This document shows positions 35,894 to 47,083 of a stretch of DNA of 64,000 nt, piece by piece (the first letter of the stretch is position 1; each line of letters starts with the position of its first letter). A program made the translations under genes and the position numbers. Below the pieces are notes generated by a model. The model worked only from the letters and a program-made list of their open reading frames with translations. It was not told the origin of the DNA and did no database searches. This DNA comes from Pseudomonadota bacterium (lineage in GTDB: Bacteria; Pseudomonadota; Gammaproteobacteria; Burkholderiales; Burkholderiaceae_C): positions 124,001 through 188,000 of the forward strand of contig CAUJHV010000049.1 in NCBI GenBank assembly GCA_963205115.1. The letters run 5' to 3'.

Positions 35894-37110
35894 TGAGCGC
35901 ACGCCAGCCCGTTTCTGGCCGGGTCGTCTACCTGGTCTCGCTGTTCCCGTGCTGGTCCGAGACCTTCATCGTGCGCGAGATTGCCGAACTGTTGCGGCTG
36001 GGCGTGGACGTGCACATCGTCTCGCTCAAGCATGCCAGCGAACGCATGGTGCAATCCGACGCGCAGACCATGCTGCCGCGTGTGATGTACCCGCCGCGGG
36101 GCTTGCGCGGTCTGGGCCGGGCGCTGGCCCAGATCCTGCGGCATCCCGGCGCGAGCGTGTCGGAACTGGTCGGTCTGGCGCGTGGTCTGTGGCGGCACCC
36201 GGTCGTGCTGGCCAAGTCGGTGGTCGTGTGGTGGCGCACGCTGGGCCTGGCGGCCCAGGTGCAGGCCTTGCGGCCGCAGCACCTGCATGCCCACTGGGCG
36301 ACCTATCCGTCGACCGCGGCCATGTGGCTGTCCGGCCGCAGTGGCATTCCCTTCAGCTTCACCGCGCATGCGCACGACATCTTTCTCGAAGACCACCTGA
36401 TCGCACAGAAGCTGCAGCGCGCGGCCTTCGGCGTGACGATCTCCGACTTCAACCGGCGCTACCTGGCCGAACACGTGTCGACGCTCGCGCTGCAGCGCAT
36501 GCGCATCGTGCACTGCGGTGTGGCACCGGGCGCCTACACGTACCAGGCCGAAGGCCGCATCCCCGGCCGCATCGTCAGCGTCGGCCGGCTGGACGCCATC
36601 AAGGGCTTCGAACACCTGATCGAGGCCTGCGCCATCCTGCAGCGCCGCGGCGTGTATTTCGAGTGCCGCATCATCGGCGAAGGTCCGCTGCGTGCCGCGC
36701 TGCAGGCGCGCATCGATGCCTTGGGCCTGGGCGGTCATGTGCAGTTGCTGGGCGCTTGCAAGCAGGAGCAGGTGCGCGAGGCCTTGAACGAGGCGAGCCT
36801 GTTCGCGCTGGCCTGCGTGGTCACGCCGCAGGGCGATCGCGATGGCATTCCGGTGGCGCTGATGGAGGCGATGGCCTGCGGCACGCCGGTGGTCTCGACG
36901 CGCGTCTCGGGCATCCCCGAACTGATCGAACACGGTGTCGGCGGTCTGCTGGCCGAACCCGGCGACGCCCGGGAACTGGCGCGGTGCATCGAGGGTGTGC
37001 TGGCCTCGCCCGGCCGGGCGCAGCAGATGGCGCGCGCGGCCCGCGAGAAGATCGAGCGCGATTTCGACGTCAGCACCGAAGCGAGGAAGCTCCATGCATC
37101 CTTCGTCTGA
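35893..37110 (+). CDS. Glycosyltransferase family 4
   Basis: 405 residues with two Rossmann halves (GT-B). The N-terminal acceptor half shows LVSLFPCWSETFIVREI and AHWATYPSTAAMWLS; the C-terminal donor half shows IVSVGRLDAIKGFEHLIEA, GEGPLR and the E-x7-E element in PVALMEAMACGTPVVSTRVS. The wording SETFI and HAHWAT is typical of GT4 enzymes of colanic-acid/exopolysaccharide loci. The ATG shares its first base with the stop of the GT2 gene and the 3' end overlaps the next GT4 gene by 17 bases. Donor and linkage cannot be told from sequence. Confidence 0.88.
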   Translation: MSARQPVSGRVVYLVSLFPCWSETFIVREIAELLRLGVDVHIVSLKHASERMVQSDAQTMLPRVMYPPRGLRGLGRALAQILRHPGASVSELVGLARGLWRHPVVLAKSVVVWWRTLGLAAQVQALRPQHLHAHWATYPSTAAMWLSGRSGIPFSFTAHAHDIFLEDHLIAQKLQRAAFGVTISDFNRRYLAEHVSTLALQRMRIVHCGVAPGAYTYQAEGRIPGRIVSVGRLDAIKGFEHLIEACAILQRRGVYFECRIIGEGPLRAALQARIDALGLGGHVQLLGACKQEQVREALNEASLFALACVVTPQGDRDGIPVALMEAMACGTPVVSTRVSGIPELIEHGVGGLLAEPGDARELARCIEGVLASPGRAQQMARAAREKIERDFDVSTEARKLHASFV

Positions 37111-38284
37111 ACGGGCGGCAGTGTCCACACCAGACCGGCGCCTGCGCGTGCTGATCGTCACCGACGAAATGGAAGTCGGCGGATCGCAACGCCAGATCGT
37201 CAATCTCGCGCTGGGCCTGGATACGCAGCAGCACGACGTGACGGTGGCCTATTTCCGCCAGCGTTCGTTCTTCGTCGACGAACTGCAGCGCGCGGGTCTG
37301 CGTGTGGTGCAGGTCCCCAAGCGCCGCAAGGTCGATACGGGGTTCGTCCGGGCACTGGTCAGCGAATTGCGCAGCGGGCATTACGACATCGTGCATGCCT
37401 TCGCCTTCAGCGCCGAGTTCTGGACAGCACTGAGCTGCGCCGCCTTGCCGTTGCGCGAGCGCCCGCAGCTGATCACGTCGATCCGCGGCACCTACGACTG
37501 GTACGGCGCGATGCAATGGCGCGCCAAGCGCTGGGTCACGCGGCGCTCGAGCCGCGTGGTGGCCAATTCGCGCATGGGCGCGGATTTCGCGGCGCAGCGC
37601 ATGGGGCTGCCGCCGGCCAACTTCGACGTCATCTACAACGGCGTGGCCGTGGAGCCCGTGGCGGCGGGCACGCGCGAGTCGATGCGCGCGCAGTGGCAGG
37701 TCTCGCCGCAGCAGACGCTGGTGCTCTTCGTCGGGCGGCTGGTGGAGATCAAGGACGTGGCCACGCTGCTGCGTGCGGCCGCACGGCTGCTCGACGGCAC
37801 GCAGAGCCTGCGCTACCTGGTGTGTGGCGACGGGCCGTTGCGCGGCTCGCTCGAGCAGCAGGCGCAGTCGCAGGGCCTGGGCGCGGTGATGGCCTTCACC
37901 GGCGAACGGCGCGACGTCGCTGCGCTGATCGAGGCCGCCGACATCCTCGTGCTGCCCTCGCTCCAGGAAGGTCTGTCCAACGTGATCCTCGAGGCCATGC
38001 GCGGCGGTCGCCCCGTGCTGGCCACGCGCACCGGCGGCAATGTCGAGCTGGTCGAGGACGGACAGACAGGATTTTTATTCGAAGTGGGCGATGACCAGGC
38101 GCTGGCCGGGAAGCTCGAGCAGCTCGCGGGTGACGAGGACCTGCGCGAGCGGCTCGGGCAGGCAGGCGCCGCCCGCGCCACGGAACAGTTCGGCATGCAG
38201 GCCATGGTCGGGGCGTTCGCGCGTCTGTATCGGGATACGCATCGGCGGGGCGGCTCACGGGCCGATTCGCCGCAGCAGGAATGA
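37094..38284 (+). CDS. Glycosyltransferase family 4
   Basis: 396 residues, GT-B fold. The start MHPSSERAAVSTP is set by a GAGGAA ribosome site seven bases before ATG 37094. The N-terminal half has VLIVTDEMEVGGSQRQIVNL, a common GT4 opening for retaining transferases. The donor half has LFVGRLVEIKDVATLLRAA, CGDGPLRGSL and EGLSNVILEAMRGGRPVLA. It overlaps the preceding GT4 gene by 17 bases and is four bases before the amidotransferase gene. One sugar of the repeat unit is its likely product. Confidence 0.88.
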   Translation: MHPSSERAAVSTPDRRLRVLIVTDEMEVGGSQRQIVNLALGLDTQQHDVTVAYFRQRSFFVDELQRAGLRVVQVPKRRKVDTGFVRALVSELRSGHYDIVHAFAFSAEFWTALSCAALPLRERPQLITSIRGTYDWYGAMQWRAKRWVTRRSSRVVANSRMGADFAAQRMGLPPANFDVIYNGVAVEPVAAGTRESMRAQWQVSPQQTLVLFVGRLVEIKDVATLLRAAARLLDGTQSLRYLVCGDGPLRGSLEQQAQSQGLGAVMAFTGERRDVAALIEAADILVLPSLQEGLSNVILEAMRGGRPVLATRTGGNVELVEDGQTGFLFEVGDDQALAGKLEQLAGDEDLRERLGQAGAARATEQFGMQAMVGAFARLYRDTHRRGGSRADSPQQE

Positions 38285-38288
38285 AAAG

Positions 38289-40136
38289 ATGACTGGGACT
38301 CTGGGGGACTTTCTCATATGGATCGGGCAGGCGGGTGCGCTGAACGCCGCGCGCTTGTCGGATCCCGCCCAATGGCCCATCGGCCCGGCTGCTGCCGCAC
38401 CCGTGCAGCGCGCGCAGCCAGGGCCGGGCATCGAGGTCTGGTGGCGCGGCCCGGTACAAGTCGCCCCGCGTCCGCGTGGCGGCCTGGCGCTCGTGCTGGA
38501 GCCCTTGCTGGGCCGCACGCGGGCTGAACAGCGCGGACAGGATTGCACGCCGCTGGCCGAGTGGGCCGCCGGCGGCGAGATGGACCCGCTGCTGCTGCGC
38601 GGGCGCTTCGCGCTGATCGGCTGGGACAACGAGCGGCGCCACGTCAGTGCCTACACCGACGGCTTCCGCACCTGCCCGATCTACTGGGCCCAGACGGCGC
38701 AGGGCCTGGTCCTGGCCAGCGATCTGCGTCTGATCGCTCGCTCGGGCCTGCTGCCGGTACAGCCGAACCTGTCCGCCATCTACCAGTACCTCAATTTTTC
38801 GTACATGCCCGCGCCCGTGGCGGCGCTGGAAGGCGTGTCCAAGATGCCCGCGGGCTGCCGGCTGGCGCTGGACAACGGGCAGGTCAAGGTCGAGCCCTAC
38901 TGGGACCCGACCTATCCGGAGGACATCGACATCGACGAAGAGGCCCGCGTGGCCGAGTTGCGCAAGCGCATCGTCGGCACGATCGAGGATTACCGCCCGG
39001 GTGACACGCAGGGCTGGGGCGCCTTCCTCAGCGGCGGCACGGACAGCTCCAGCATCTGCGGCATCCTCTCGCGCAACCATCCGGCCCAGGTCAACAGCTT
39101 CTCCATCGGCTTCGCCGAAGAGGGCTATGACGAGCTCGAATACTCGCGCATCGCCAGCAGCGCCTTCGGCCTGCACGCCCATGAATACCGTGTCGGCGAG
39201 GCCGATACGGTGGACAGCATCCCGGCCCTGGCCCGCGTCTTCGACGAACCCTTTGGCAACCTGTCCGCCATTCCCACCTTCCAGTGTGCGCATCTCGCGG
39301 CGCAATCCGGCGTGGACCTGCTGATCGGCGGCGACGGCGGCGACGAGATCTTCGGCGGCAACGAGCGCTACCGCAAGGACGCGATCTTCGAGATGTACCA
39401 CCGCGCACCGGCGCCGGTGCACTGGCTCGGCGAGGGCCTGGCCAAGGCGCTGTCGGGTGTCGACCAGCGGCTGGTCAACCGGGTGAAGAACTTCATCCAC
39501 CGCGGCACGCTGCCCAACCCGGACCGCTTCTACAGCGACGACTCCTTCGCTTCCGAGCACTATGCCGAACTGCTCAGCCCGCGTTTTCGCGCGGCCGTCG
39601 GCGTCGACGATGCCCTGGACGTGCAGCGACGCCTGTATGCGCAGGCCCAGGCCCGTGATCCGCTGCACCGGCTGATGTACCTGGACCTGAAGATGACCAT
39701 CGCCGACAACGACGTCGTCAAGGTCGTGCGCGGCGCACGTCTGGCCGGCGTGGACGTGGCCTTCCCCTACCTGGATCGCGGCCTGGTCGACTTCGCCGGC
39801 CGCCTGCCGGGCAAGGACAAGTTGCGCGGTTCGCAGAAGCGCTACCTGTTCAAACGAGCAGCAGACGACATCTTGCCGGCAGCCATCCGCAACAAGCGCA
39901 AGCAGGGTTTCGGTCTGCCGGCGAGCGTCTGGCTGCGTCATGGCGGCGCCTACCGCGACATGCTGCAGGACGTGCTGCTGGCGCCCCGCACCACCTCGCG
40001 CGGCTACTTTCAGGACGGGTTCGTGCAGCAACTGCTGGATCGACACGAACGGGGTACATGGGACCATTCGCCGGAATTGCACATGATGTTGATGCTCGAG
40101 CTGTGGCACCGGGAGGTGGTCGATGCCCATCACTGA
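38289..40136 (+). CDS. Asparagine-synthetase-like protein lacking the glutaminase cysteine
   Basis: 615 residues. The C-terminal synthetase domain is intact: pyrophosphate loop SGGTDSSS (Ser248-Ser253), GGDGGDEIFGGNERY and KRKQGFGLP. The N-terminal half still resembles a class-II amidotransferase fold (GRFALIGWDNERRHVSAYTD, LVLASDLRLIA) but begins MTGTLGDF, so the Cys2 nucleophile that releases ammonia from glutamine is missing and no other cysteine is nearby. Beta-lactam and carbapenam synthetases share that loss and use their synthetase half for internal amide formation. Here it may adenylate a carboxylate, such as a uronic acid or the peptide product, and join it to an amine. The ATG at 38289 is four bases after the preceding gene; an upstream start would overlap it by many codons. 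Confidence 0.8.
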   Translation: MTGTLGDFLIWIGQAGALNAARLSDPAQWPIGPAAAAPVQRAQPGPGIEVWWRGPVQVAPRPRGGLALVLEPLLGRTRAEQRGQDCTPLAEWAAGGEMDPLLLRGRFALIGWDNERRHVSAYTDGFRTCPIYWAQTAQGLVLASDLRLIARSGLLPVQPNLSAIYQYLNFSYMPAPVAALEGVSKMPAGCRLALDNGQVKVEPYWDPTYPEDIDIDEEARVAELRKRIVGTIEDYRPGDTQGWGAFLSGGTDSSSICGILSRNHPAQVNSFSIGFAEEGYDELEYSRIASSAFGLHAHEYRVGEADTVDSIPALARVFDEPFGNLSAIPTFQCAHLAAQSGVDLLIGGDGGDEIFGGNERYRKDAIFEMYHRAPAPVHWLGEGLAKALSGVDQRLVNRVKNFIHRGTLPNPDRFYSDDSFASEHYAELLSPRFRAAVGVDDALDVQRRLYAQAQARDPLHRLMYLDLKMTIADNDVVKVVRGARLAGVDVAFPYLDRGLVDFAGRLPGKDKLRGSQKRYLFKRAADDILPAAIRNKRKQGFGLPASVWLRHGGAYRDMLQDVLLAPRTTSRGYFQDGFVQQLLDRHERGTWDHSPELHMMLMLELWHREVVDAHH

Positions 40137-41334
40137 AGCCTCGCAGGCCATCCTGCTCGTTCTGGAGAGCATCTTTCCGTCGCCGGCTGGTGGTGGCGCG
40201 GAGTCACAGGTCCGCACGCTCGGCCTGGAATTCCTGCGTCGACACCAGGCGCTCGAGGTTGTCGTCCCGATGGTGGCCGGCGGGCCGCAACGCCGGTACG
40301 AACTGGTCGACGGCATTCCGGTCACGCGCATCCCGTACCCGAAGGTGCCGTGGATCGGCGCTTTCCTGATGCTGGTGCGCCTGTCCTTGCTGCTGCTGAA
40401 GCGCCGCAGCAGCTATGACGTGATCCACGTGCACATCGCCGGCAACATGGCCGCGATCAGCAGCCTCATCGGCCGCTTGCTGGGCAAGCCGGTGGTGGTC
40501 AAGCTCACCGGCATGACCGAGATGAAGGGCGGCATCCTCGATCCGATGCCGCGCCTGGGCGCACGCCTGCGCAAGGCCGTCATGCACCTGGCCAGCGGCT
40601 ACCAAGCCACGAGCCAGCGCATTGCCGACCTGCTGGCGGTGCGAGGCTTCGCGCGTGAGCGCATCCTGCAGGTGCCCAACGCCGTTGACGTGCAGCGCTT
40701 TTCCAGCGTGCCGCGCGATGCGGCACGGCGCCGTGCCGTCTGCGGTGATCGCCAGCTCATCGGCGTGTATGTCGGCCGTCTCGAGCCCGAAAAGGGCCTG
40801 GAACTGCTCATTCAGGGGTGGGCGCGGGTCTTCCGGCACCGCACTGACGTGGCACTCATGCTGGTGGGTGACGGCAGTCTCTTCGACAGTCTGCGCAATG
40901 GCGCACGCGAGCTGGACATCGATTCGCAGATCATCTTCGTTGGATCCACAGAACAGGTCGAGCGCTACCTCGCCCTGGCAGATTTCGGCGTGCTGACCTC
41001 CCTCTACGAAGGCTTGTCCAACTCCTTGCTCGAATACATGGCGGCCGGTCTTCCGGTGGTGGGCTCGCGTGTCAGTGGCACCGAGGACTGGGTCATCGAT
41101 GGCCGCACCGGGTGGCTCTTTCCGCCGGGCAATCTCGAAGCCTTCACGACCGCGCTGGCGCGCGTGGGCGACCTGGATACGCAGACGCTGCGGGCGCACG
41201 GCGCCACCGCGCAGCAACTGGTCATCGACAAGGCGTCGATTCCGGCCGTCGTCGACGTGCTGCAGGCGACTTACCGCCGGCTGGATGCCGAGCGTTCCGG
41301 CGCACACCGCGAAGCCAGCAGCAGGAGAGCTTGA
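40123..41334 (+). CDS. Glycosyltransferase family 4
   Basis: 403 residues, GT-B fold. Visible motifs are LVLESIFPSPAGGGAESQVR (acceptor-side Gly-rich loop), HVHIAGNMAAISSLIG, the donor half GVYVGRLEPEKGLELLI, and the E-x7-E element EGLSNSLLEYMAAGLPVVGS. It overlaps the upstream synthetase gene by 14 bases and ends one base before the next amidotransferase gene. It is the fourth glycosyltransferase of the operon, so with the initiating transferase a repeat unit of up to about five sugars is possible. Confidence 0.88.
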   Translation: MPITEASQAILLVLESIFPSPAGGGAESQVRTLGLEFLRRHQALEVVVPMVAGGPQRRYELVDGIPVTRIPYPKVPWIGAFLMLVRLSLLLLKRRSSYDVIHVHIAGNMAAISSLIGRLLGKPVVVKLTGMTEMKGGILDPMPRLGARLRKAVMHLASGYQATSQRIADLLAVRGFARERILQVPNAVDVQRFSSVPRDAARRRAVCGDRQLIGVYVGRLEPEKGLELLIQGWARVFRHRTDVALMLVGDGSLFDSLRNGARELDIDSQIIFVGSTEQVERYLALADFGVLTSLYEGLSNSLLEYMAAGLPVVGSRVSGTEDWVIDGRTGWLFPPGNLEAFTTALARVGDLDTQTLRAHGATAQQLVIDKASIPAVVDVLQATYRRLDAERSGAHREASSRRA

Positions 41335-41335
41335 G

Positions 41336-43240
<1,905 letters not shown>

Positions 43241-43252
43241 GGTCGATCGTTC

Positions 43253-44302
43253 GTGCTGCCCAAGCCACTCAAGGGACTGGTCAAGGCCGTCGTCTCGCCG
43301 CTGCTGGACTCGACGGGCCTGTATGGCGCCCGTATCGGTCGGGCCAGTTCGGCGCCAGGTGCATGGACGATCGCCATGTACCACCGCGTGATCGACGACC
43401 CTTTGATGGACCCGTTCCAGCTCGGCATGTGCGTGATGCGGGATCGTTTCGAACGTCAGATCCGCTACCTCAGCCAGCGTTTCGAGATCATCCAGGTCGG
43501 TGAGGCCATGCGCCGTCTGCGCGAGGGCCAGCCCTTGCCGGCACGCGCGCTGTCGATCAGTTTCGACGACGGCTACCTGGACAACCTGACGCGGGCGTTG
43601 CCGGTCATGCAACGCTACGGGGTGCCGTTCTCGGTGTATGTGCCCACCGGCGACATGGACGAGGGCCGCATGCTGTGGTGGGACCGCGCCATCGCGATCC
43701 TCGCCGCCACGTCGCGATCCGAACTCGACCTCATGGATGTGGGCCTGACCGAGCGATCGGAAGTTGTGGCGCTCAAGGGCGTCACGGCGCCGGAATCGGC
43801 CGAGCGTGTGCTGGATCTGCTGTGGTCCAAGCGCCCGGCCGACTGCGAGCGCGGCATCGCCGAACTCGCCCGCGTGCTCGGCCCGGCGCGCGATCTGGCG
43901 CTGGACGCGCGCCGCCTGAGCGCCGATCAGGTGCGCGACATGCGGCGTGAAGGTGTGGAGATCGGCGCGCATTCGGTGTCCCATCCCAACCTGGAGTTGG
44001 CTGACGAGGCGACCACGCGAGCGGAGATGCTCGGGTCGCGCCGCACGCTGGAGGAGCTGCTGCAGGAGCCGGTCACCGGTTTTGCCTACCCCGGTGGCCG
44101 CATGGACCGTGTGGCGCAGGGCATGGCCCGCGAGGTCGGCTTCGCCTACGCGCTGAGCACCATTCCCGGCGTGAATACACCCGAGTACGAGCCCACGCGG
44201 CTGCGACGCATCGGCATGCCCGATGCCGAGCTTCCTGACTTCCGCCGGGCCATAAGTGCCGCGCTGATCCGCGGCCTGTCGGCCAGCAACCTGCGTTTCT
44301 AG
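43253..44302 (+). CDS. Polysaccharide deacetylase (CE4), second copy
   Basis: 349 residues. CE4 motifs are SFDDGY (Asp105-Asp106) and His240/His244 in AHSVSHPNL; FAYPGGRMDRV is motif 3. A long insertion of about 110 residues separates motifs 1 and 2, unlike the shorter copy at 33938. The start is GTG at 43253, 14 bases after a GAGG; it gives the N-terminus MLPKPLKGLVKAVVSPLLDS, an amphipathic stretch common in this subfamily. The two deacetylases are not close copies of each other, so they probably act on different sugars or at different stages. Confidence 0.87.
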   Translation: MLPKPLKGLVKAVVSPLLDSTGLYGARIGRASSAPGAWTIAMYHRVIDDPLMDPFQLGMCVMRDRFERQIRYLSQRFEIIQVGEAMRRLREGQPLPARALSISFDDGYLDNLTRALPVMQRYGVPFSVYVPTGDMDEGRMLWWDRAIAILAATSRSELDLMDVGLTERSEVVALKGVTAPESAERVLDLLWSKRPADCERGIAELARVLGPARDLALDARRLSADQVRDMRREGVEIGAHSVSHPNLELADEATTRAEMLGSRRTLEELLQEPVTGFAYPGGRMDRVAQGMAREVGFAYALSTIPGVNTPEYEPTRLRRIGMPDAELPDFRRAISAALIRGLSASNLRF

Positions 44303-44312
44303 GAACCTCTGC

Positions 44313-46025
44313 GTGAACCGTTCTGCGCCGCGCGCCATGCCTCCCCTGGGCAGCAGTCCGGCCTATGCCCGCCCGCCGGCGGCCACGCCGGCCGCGCAAA
44401 CGGCGCCTGCCGCGGACACGCCGCACGCCGGCGCACGCCTGTTCTGGTCGCGGCTGCTCCTGGGCACGCTGCTGTTCATCGTCTTCTACCTGCCCAACGA
44501 TGCGCAGATCCCGCTGCAGACCGGCATTCGCGGCGTCAACGTGCTGAACCTGCTGTTTGCCGCCAGCCTGTATGCCATGTGGCAGCTCGATCGATTCAGC
44601 CACGAACCCTTGCCGTTCAAGAAGCCGCTCATCCTGCTGGTGCTGATGATCCTGTGGGGCGGCTTCGTGGCCTTGGTCGGTGACTCCACCGCCTGGGTCG
44701 AAGACGTCACCTATATCAAGAACGCGATCTTCTATCCGATGCTCGCGGTGCTGTTCTTCCATGCCGTGCAGGACAAGGGCTCGATGCGGCAGGTGATCCT
44801 GATGATGGTGTTCGTCACCTTCACCTCGTCTGTGCTCGGCACGCGCCAGGCGCTGGACTACGGCCTGGGCAACTACAACGAAGCCAAGCGTGTGGCGGCA
44901 CCTTTCGGCTGGGCGATCTACGACGCCAACCGCGCGGCGATCTTCTACTGCATCTACCTGCAGATCGCGGGTGCGGTGGCGCTGTTCTACAAGGGGTCGC
45001 GCTGGATACGCGTGGCCTGCGCGATCACCTTTGCGCTGGGGGTGTTCGTGGTCTTCCACACCTACTCGCGGCAGTCGTACTTCATCATGGCGGTGCTGCT
45101 GGTGGTGCTGGCTCTGCGCCGCCACCTGCTGGTCAGCGCAGTGGTCTGCGTGGCCTTGCTCAACTATGAATGGTGGGTGCCGGAGAGCGTGATCCAGCGG
45201 ATCGTGATGACCACGGTCGACGACACCCAGCACCCGCCGCGCAATCCGATCCTGCGGCCGACTTTCGACAACCCGGTGGTCAATTCACCGATCTACAACC
45301 CCGGTGCGCTGTACGACAGCCGGGATCCCTGGAAGCCCGGCGGCCTTGTGGGCCAGTCGTCCGAGGAGGCCGTCGACGACCTGAACCTGGACACCAGCAC
45401 CGAGAGCCGGCTGATCCTGTGGACCGGCGCCTGGGCCATGATCCAGGAGCATCCGCTGGGCATTGGCCTGAACCGCTTTCAGCGGCAGATCGGCAACTAC
45501 GCGCCGCGCTCGGTCGCGGGCAAGGACGCGCACAACTTCTACGTGCTGTCGGCGGCCGAGGCCGGCCTGATCGCGCCGGTGGTGATGCTGATCCTCCTGG
45601 GCAGCCTGCTGTCCTTGGGCTTTCGGCTGCACGGCTACCGCAAGGACAACGAGGCCCGCACCCTGAGCATCGCCTTTACCCTGGCGACGCTGGCGGTGAT
45701 GCTGGGCAACATCTACGGCAGCCGTTTCCTCGACGGTGACGTGATGGGCAACTACTGGATCCTGGCCGGCCTGACCGCGCGTCTGCTGGTCATGAAGCAG
45801 GGCGAACGCGCGAAGCGGCTCCAGCACGAACGCGAAGTGACCGCGGCTCAGCGGGCAGCGCAGCAACTGGCCTGGCAACACGCCAGCCATGCCTCCCGCC
45901 ACGCGCATGCCGGGCGCACGGCTGCGGGCGGCTCGAACCTGCCTCAGCGTCCGGGATACCGCGCGCCCAGCACCCGCCAGCCGCAGGCGCCCGTGACCTC
46001 AGGCAAGTTGCCGGGCTCGCGCTGA
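44313..46025 (+). CDS. Wzy/O-antigen-ligase-like membrane protein
   Basis: 570 residues with about ten membrane helices between 45 and 505 and a large outside loop (about 295-395) containing NPVVNSPIYNPGALYDSRDP. The segment GIGLNRFQRQIGNYAPRSVA followed by KDAHNFYVLSAAEAGL is the O-antigen ligase/Wzy (Wzy_C) signature. It should polymerise the flipped repeat units or ligate them to an acceptor. GTG 44313 has AGGAA eight bases before it; ATG 44337 is an alternative. The last 80 or so residues are Arg/Gln/Ala/Ser-rich and low in complexity. The final 82 bases overlap the 3' end of anmK on the other strand, so its last 27 residues are encoded antisense to anmK. It is the last gene of the island. 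Confidence 0.85.
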   Translation: MNRSAPRAMPPLGSSPAYARPPAATPAAQTAPAADTPHAGARLFWSRLLLGTLLFIVFYLPNDAQIPLQTGIRGVNVLNLLFAASLYAMWQLDRFSHEPLPFKKPLILLVLMILWGGFVALVGDSTAWVEDVTYIKNAIFYPMLAVLFFHAVQDKGSMRQVILMMVFVTFTSSVLGTRQALDYGLGNYNEAKRVAAPFGWAIYDANRAAIFYCIYLQIAGAVALFYKGSRWIRVACAITFALGVFVVFHTYSRQSYFIMAVLLVVLALRRHLLVSAVVCVALLNYEWWVPESVIQRIVMTTVDDTQHPPRNPILRPTFDNPVVNSPIYNPGALYDSRDPWKPGGLVGQSSEEAVDDLNLDTSTESRLILWTGAWAMIQEHPLGIGLNRFQRQIGNYAPRSVAGKDAHNFYVLSAAEAGLIAPVVMLILLGSLLSLGFRLHGYRKDNEARTLSIAFTLATLAVMLGNIYGSRFLDGDVMGNYWILAGLTARLLVMKQGERAKRLQHEREVTAAQRAAQQLAWQHASHASRHAHAGRTAAGGSNLPQRPGYRAPSTRQPQAPVTSGKLPGSR

Positions 46026-47074
46026 AGGTGCGCCCGCGCCAGCCAGGCGAAGGCCACGGCCTCGACCTGCTCCGGCGGCACGCCCGCTGCGGCGGTGTCG
46101 GTGATCTCGAGGTCTGGCAGCTGCGCCGCCAGTCGCCGCATCAGCTGCCCATTGCGTGTCCCACCGCCGCACACGCGCAGCGCCTGCGTGGCGGGTGCGC
46201 AGCCGCGTAGGGCCTGTGCGGCCGCGACGGCCGTCAGCTCCGTCAAGGTGGCCTGAACGTCCTGCGGCGGCAGCGGCATCACCTGGCGCGCCAGCATGGC
46301 GTCCAGCCAGGCCGCATCGAAGAGATCCCGGCCCGTGCTCTTGGGCGGGGGTATGGCGAAGTAGGGCTCCCCCAGCAGGCGTGCCAGAAGTGCCGGGTCG
46401 ATGCGGCCCTGTGCCGCCCAGGCGCCGTCGGCGTCATAGGGGCGGCCCGTGTGGCGCTCGCACCAGAGATCAATCAAGGCGTTGCCGGGCCCGCAATCGA
46501 AGCCGCGAACGGCCGCATCTGCGCCGCGCTGCCGGGCTGGCAGCAGGCTGAGGTTGGCGATGCCGCCGATGTTGAGTACCGCGACATCGCGTGCGGCTTC
46601 GGTGAACAGTGCCGCGTGCAGGGCCGGCACCAGCGGCGCGCCCTGGCCGCCGGCGGCGACATCGCGGCTGCGCAGGTCGGCGATCACGTCGATGCCGGTC
46701 TTCTCGGCCAGCAGCGCCGCGTTCAGCAGCTGCAGCGTGTAGCCGCTGCCGTCATGCAGGCCCGGCTGGTGCCGCACGGTCTGGCCATGCGCGCCCAGGG
46801 CCAGAACCTCCGACGCCGCACAGCCGCACTGCGCGAGCAGCGCCTGCACGACGGCGGCATAGGCGCGCGCCACGCCATTGGCCACGAGCGCGGCCCGATG
46901 GAGTTCGTCGGCGCCGCTGCGGTTGAGCGCGAGCGCCGACTCGCGCAGGGCGGCGTCAAAGGGCTGGTGGACGTGGCCGAGGATCTGCAGGCGGCCTGTG
47001 GTGTCCCAGTCCGCCAGGACGCCGTCGACCCCGTCGGCCGACGTCCCGGACATCAGGCCGATATACCGCGCCAT
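45944..47074 (-). CDS. anmK: Anhydro-N-acetylmuramic acid kinase
   Basis: 376 residues. It phosphorylates and opens 1,6-anhydro-MurNAc from recycled cell-wall fragments, giving MurNAc-6-phosphate. The N-terminus MARYIGLMSGTSADGVDGVL holds the family ATP/sugar motif; IGGIANLSLL, FDCGPGNALIDLW and VCGGGTRNGQLMRRL are the other signature stretches. Length is normal. The M23 peptidase gene ends nine bases before its start and is probably co-transcribed. Its 3' end is overlapped by the last gene of the polysaccharide island, which marks the right border of the island. Confidence 0.95.
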   Translation of the reverse strand: MARYIGLMSGTSADGVDGVLADWDTTGRLQILGHVHQPFDAALRESALALNRSGADELHRAALVANGVARAYAAVVQALLAQCGCAASEVLALGAHGQTVRHQPGLHDGSGYTLQLLNAALLAEKTGIDVIADLRSRDVAAGGQGAPLVPALHAALFTEAARDVAVLNIGGIANLSLLPARQRGADAAVRGFDCGPGNALIDLWCERHTGRPYDADGAWAAQGRIDPALLARLLGEPYFAIPPPKSTGRDLFDAAWLDAMLARQVMPLPPQDVQATLTELTAVAAAQALRGCAPATQALRVCGGGTRNGQLMRRLAAQLPDLEITDTAAAGVPPEQVEAVAFAWLARAHLQREPGNLPEVTGACGWRVLGARYPGR

Positions 47075-47083
47075 GAAGCCGCG

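Noticed and set aside
44313..46025. The last island membrane protein as the missing exosortase
   Set aside because: It has the Wzy_C/O-antigen-ligase signature with a large outer loop and is about twice the length of an exosortase core; I see no exosortase Cys/Arg/His triad.
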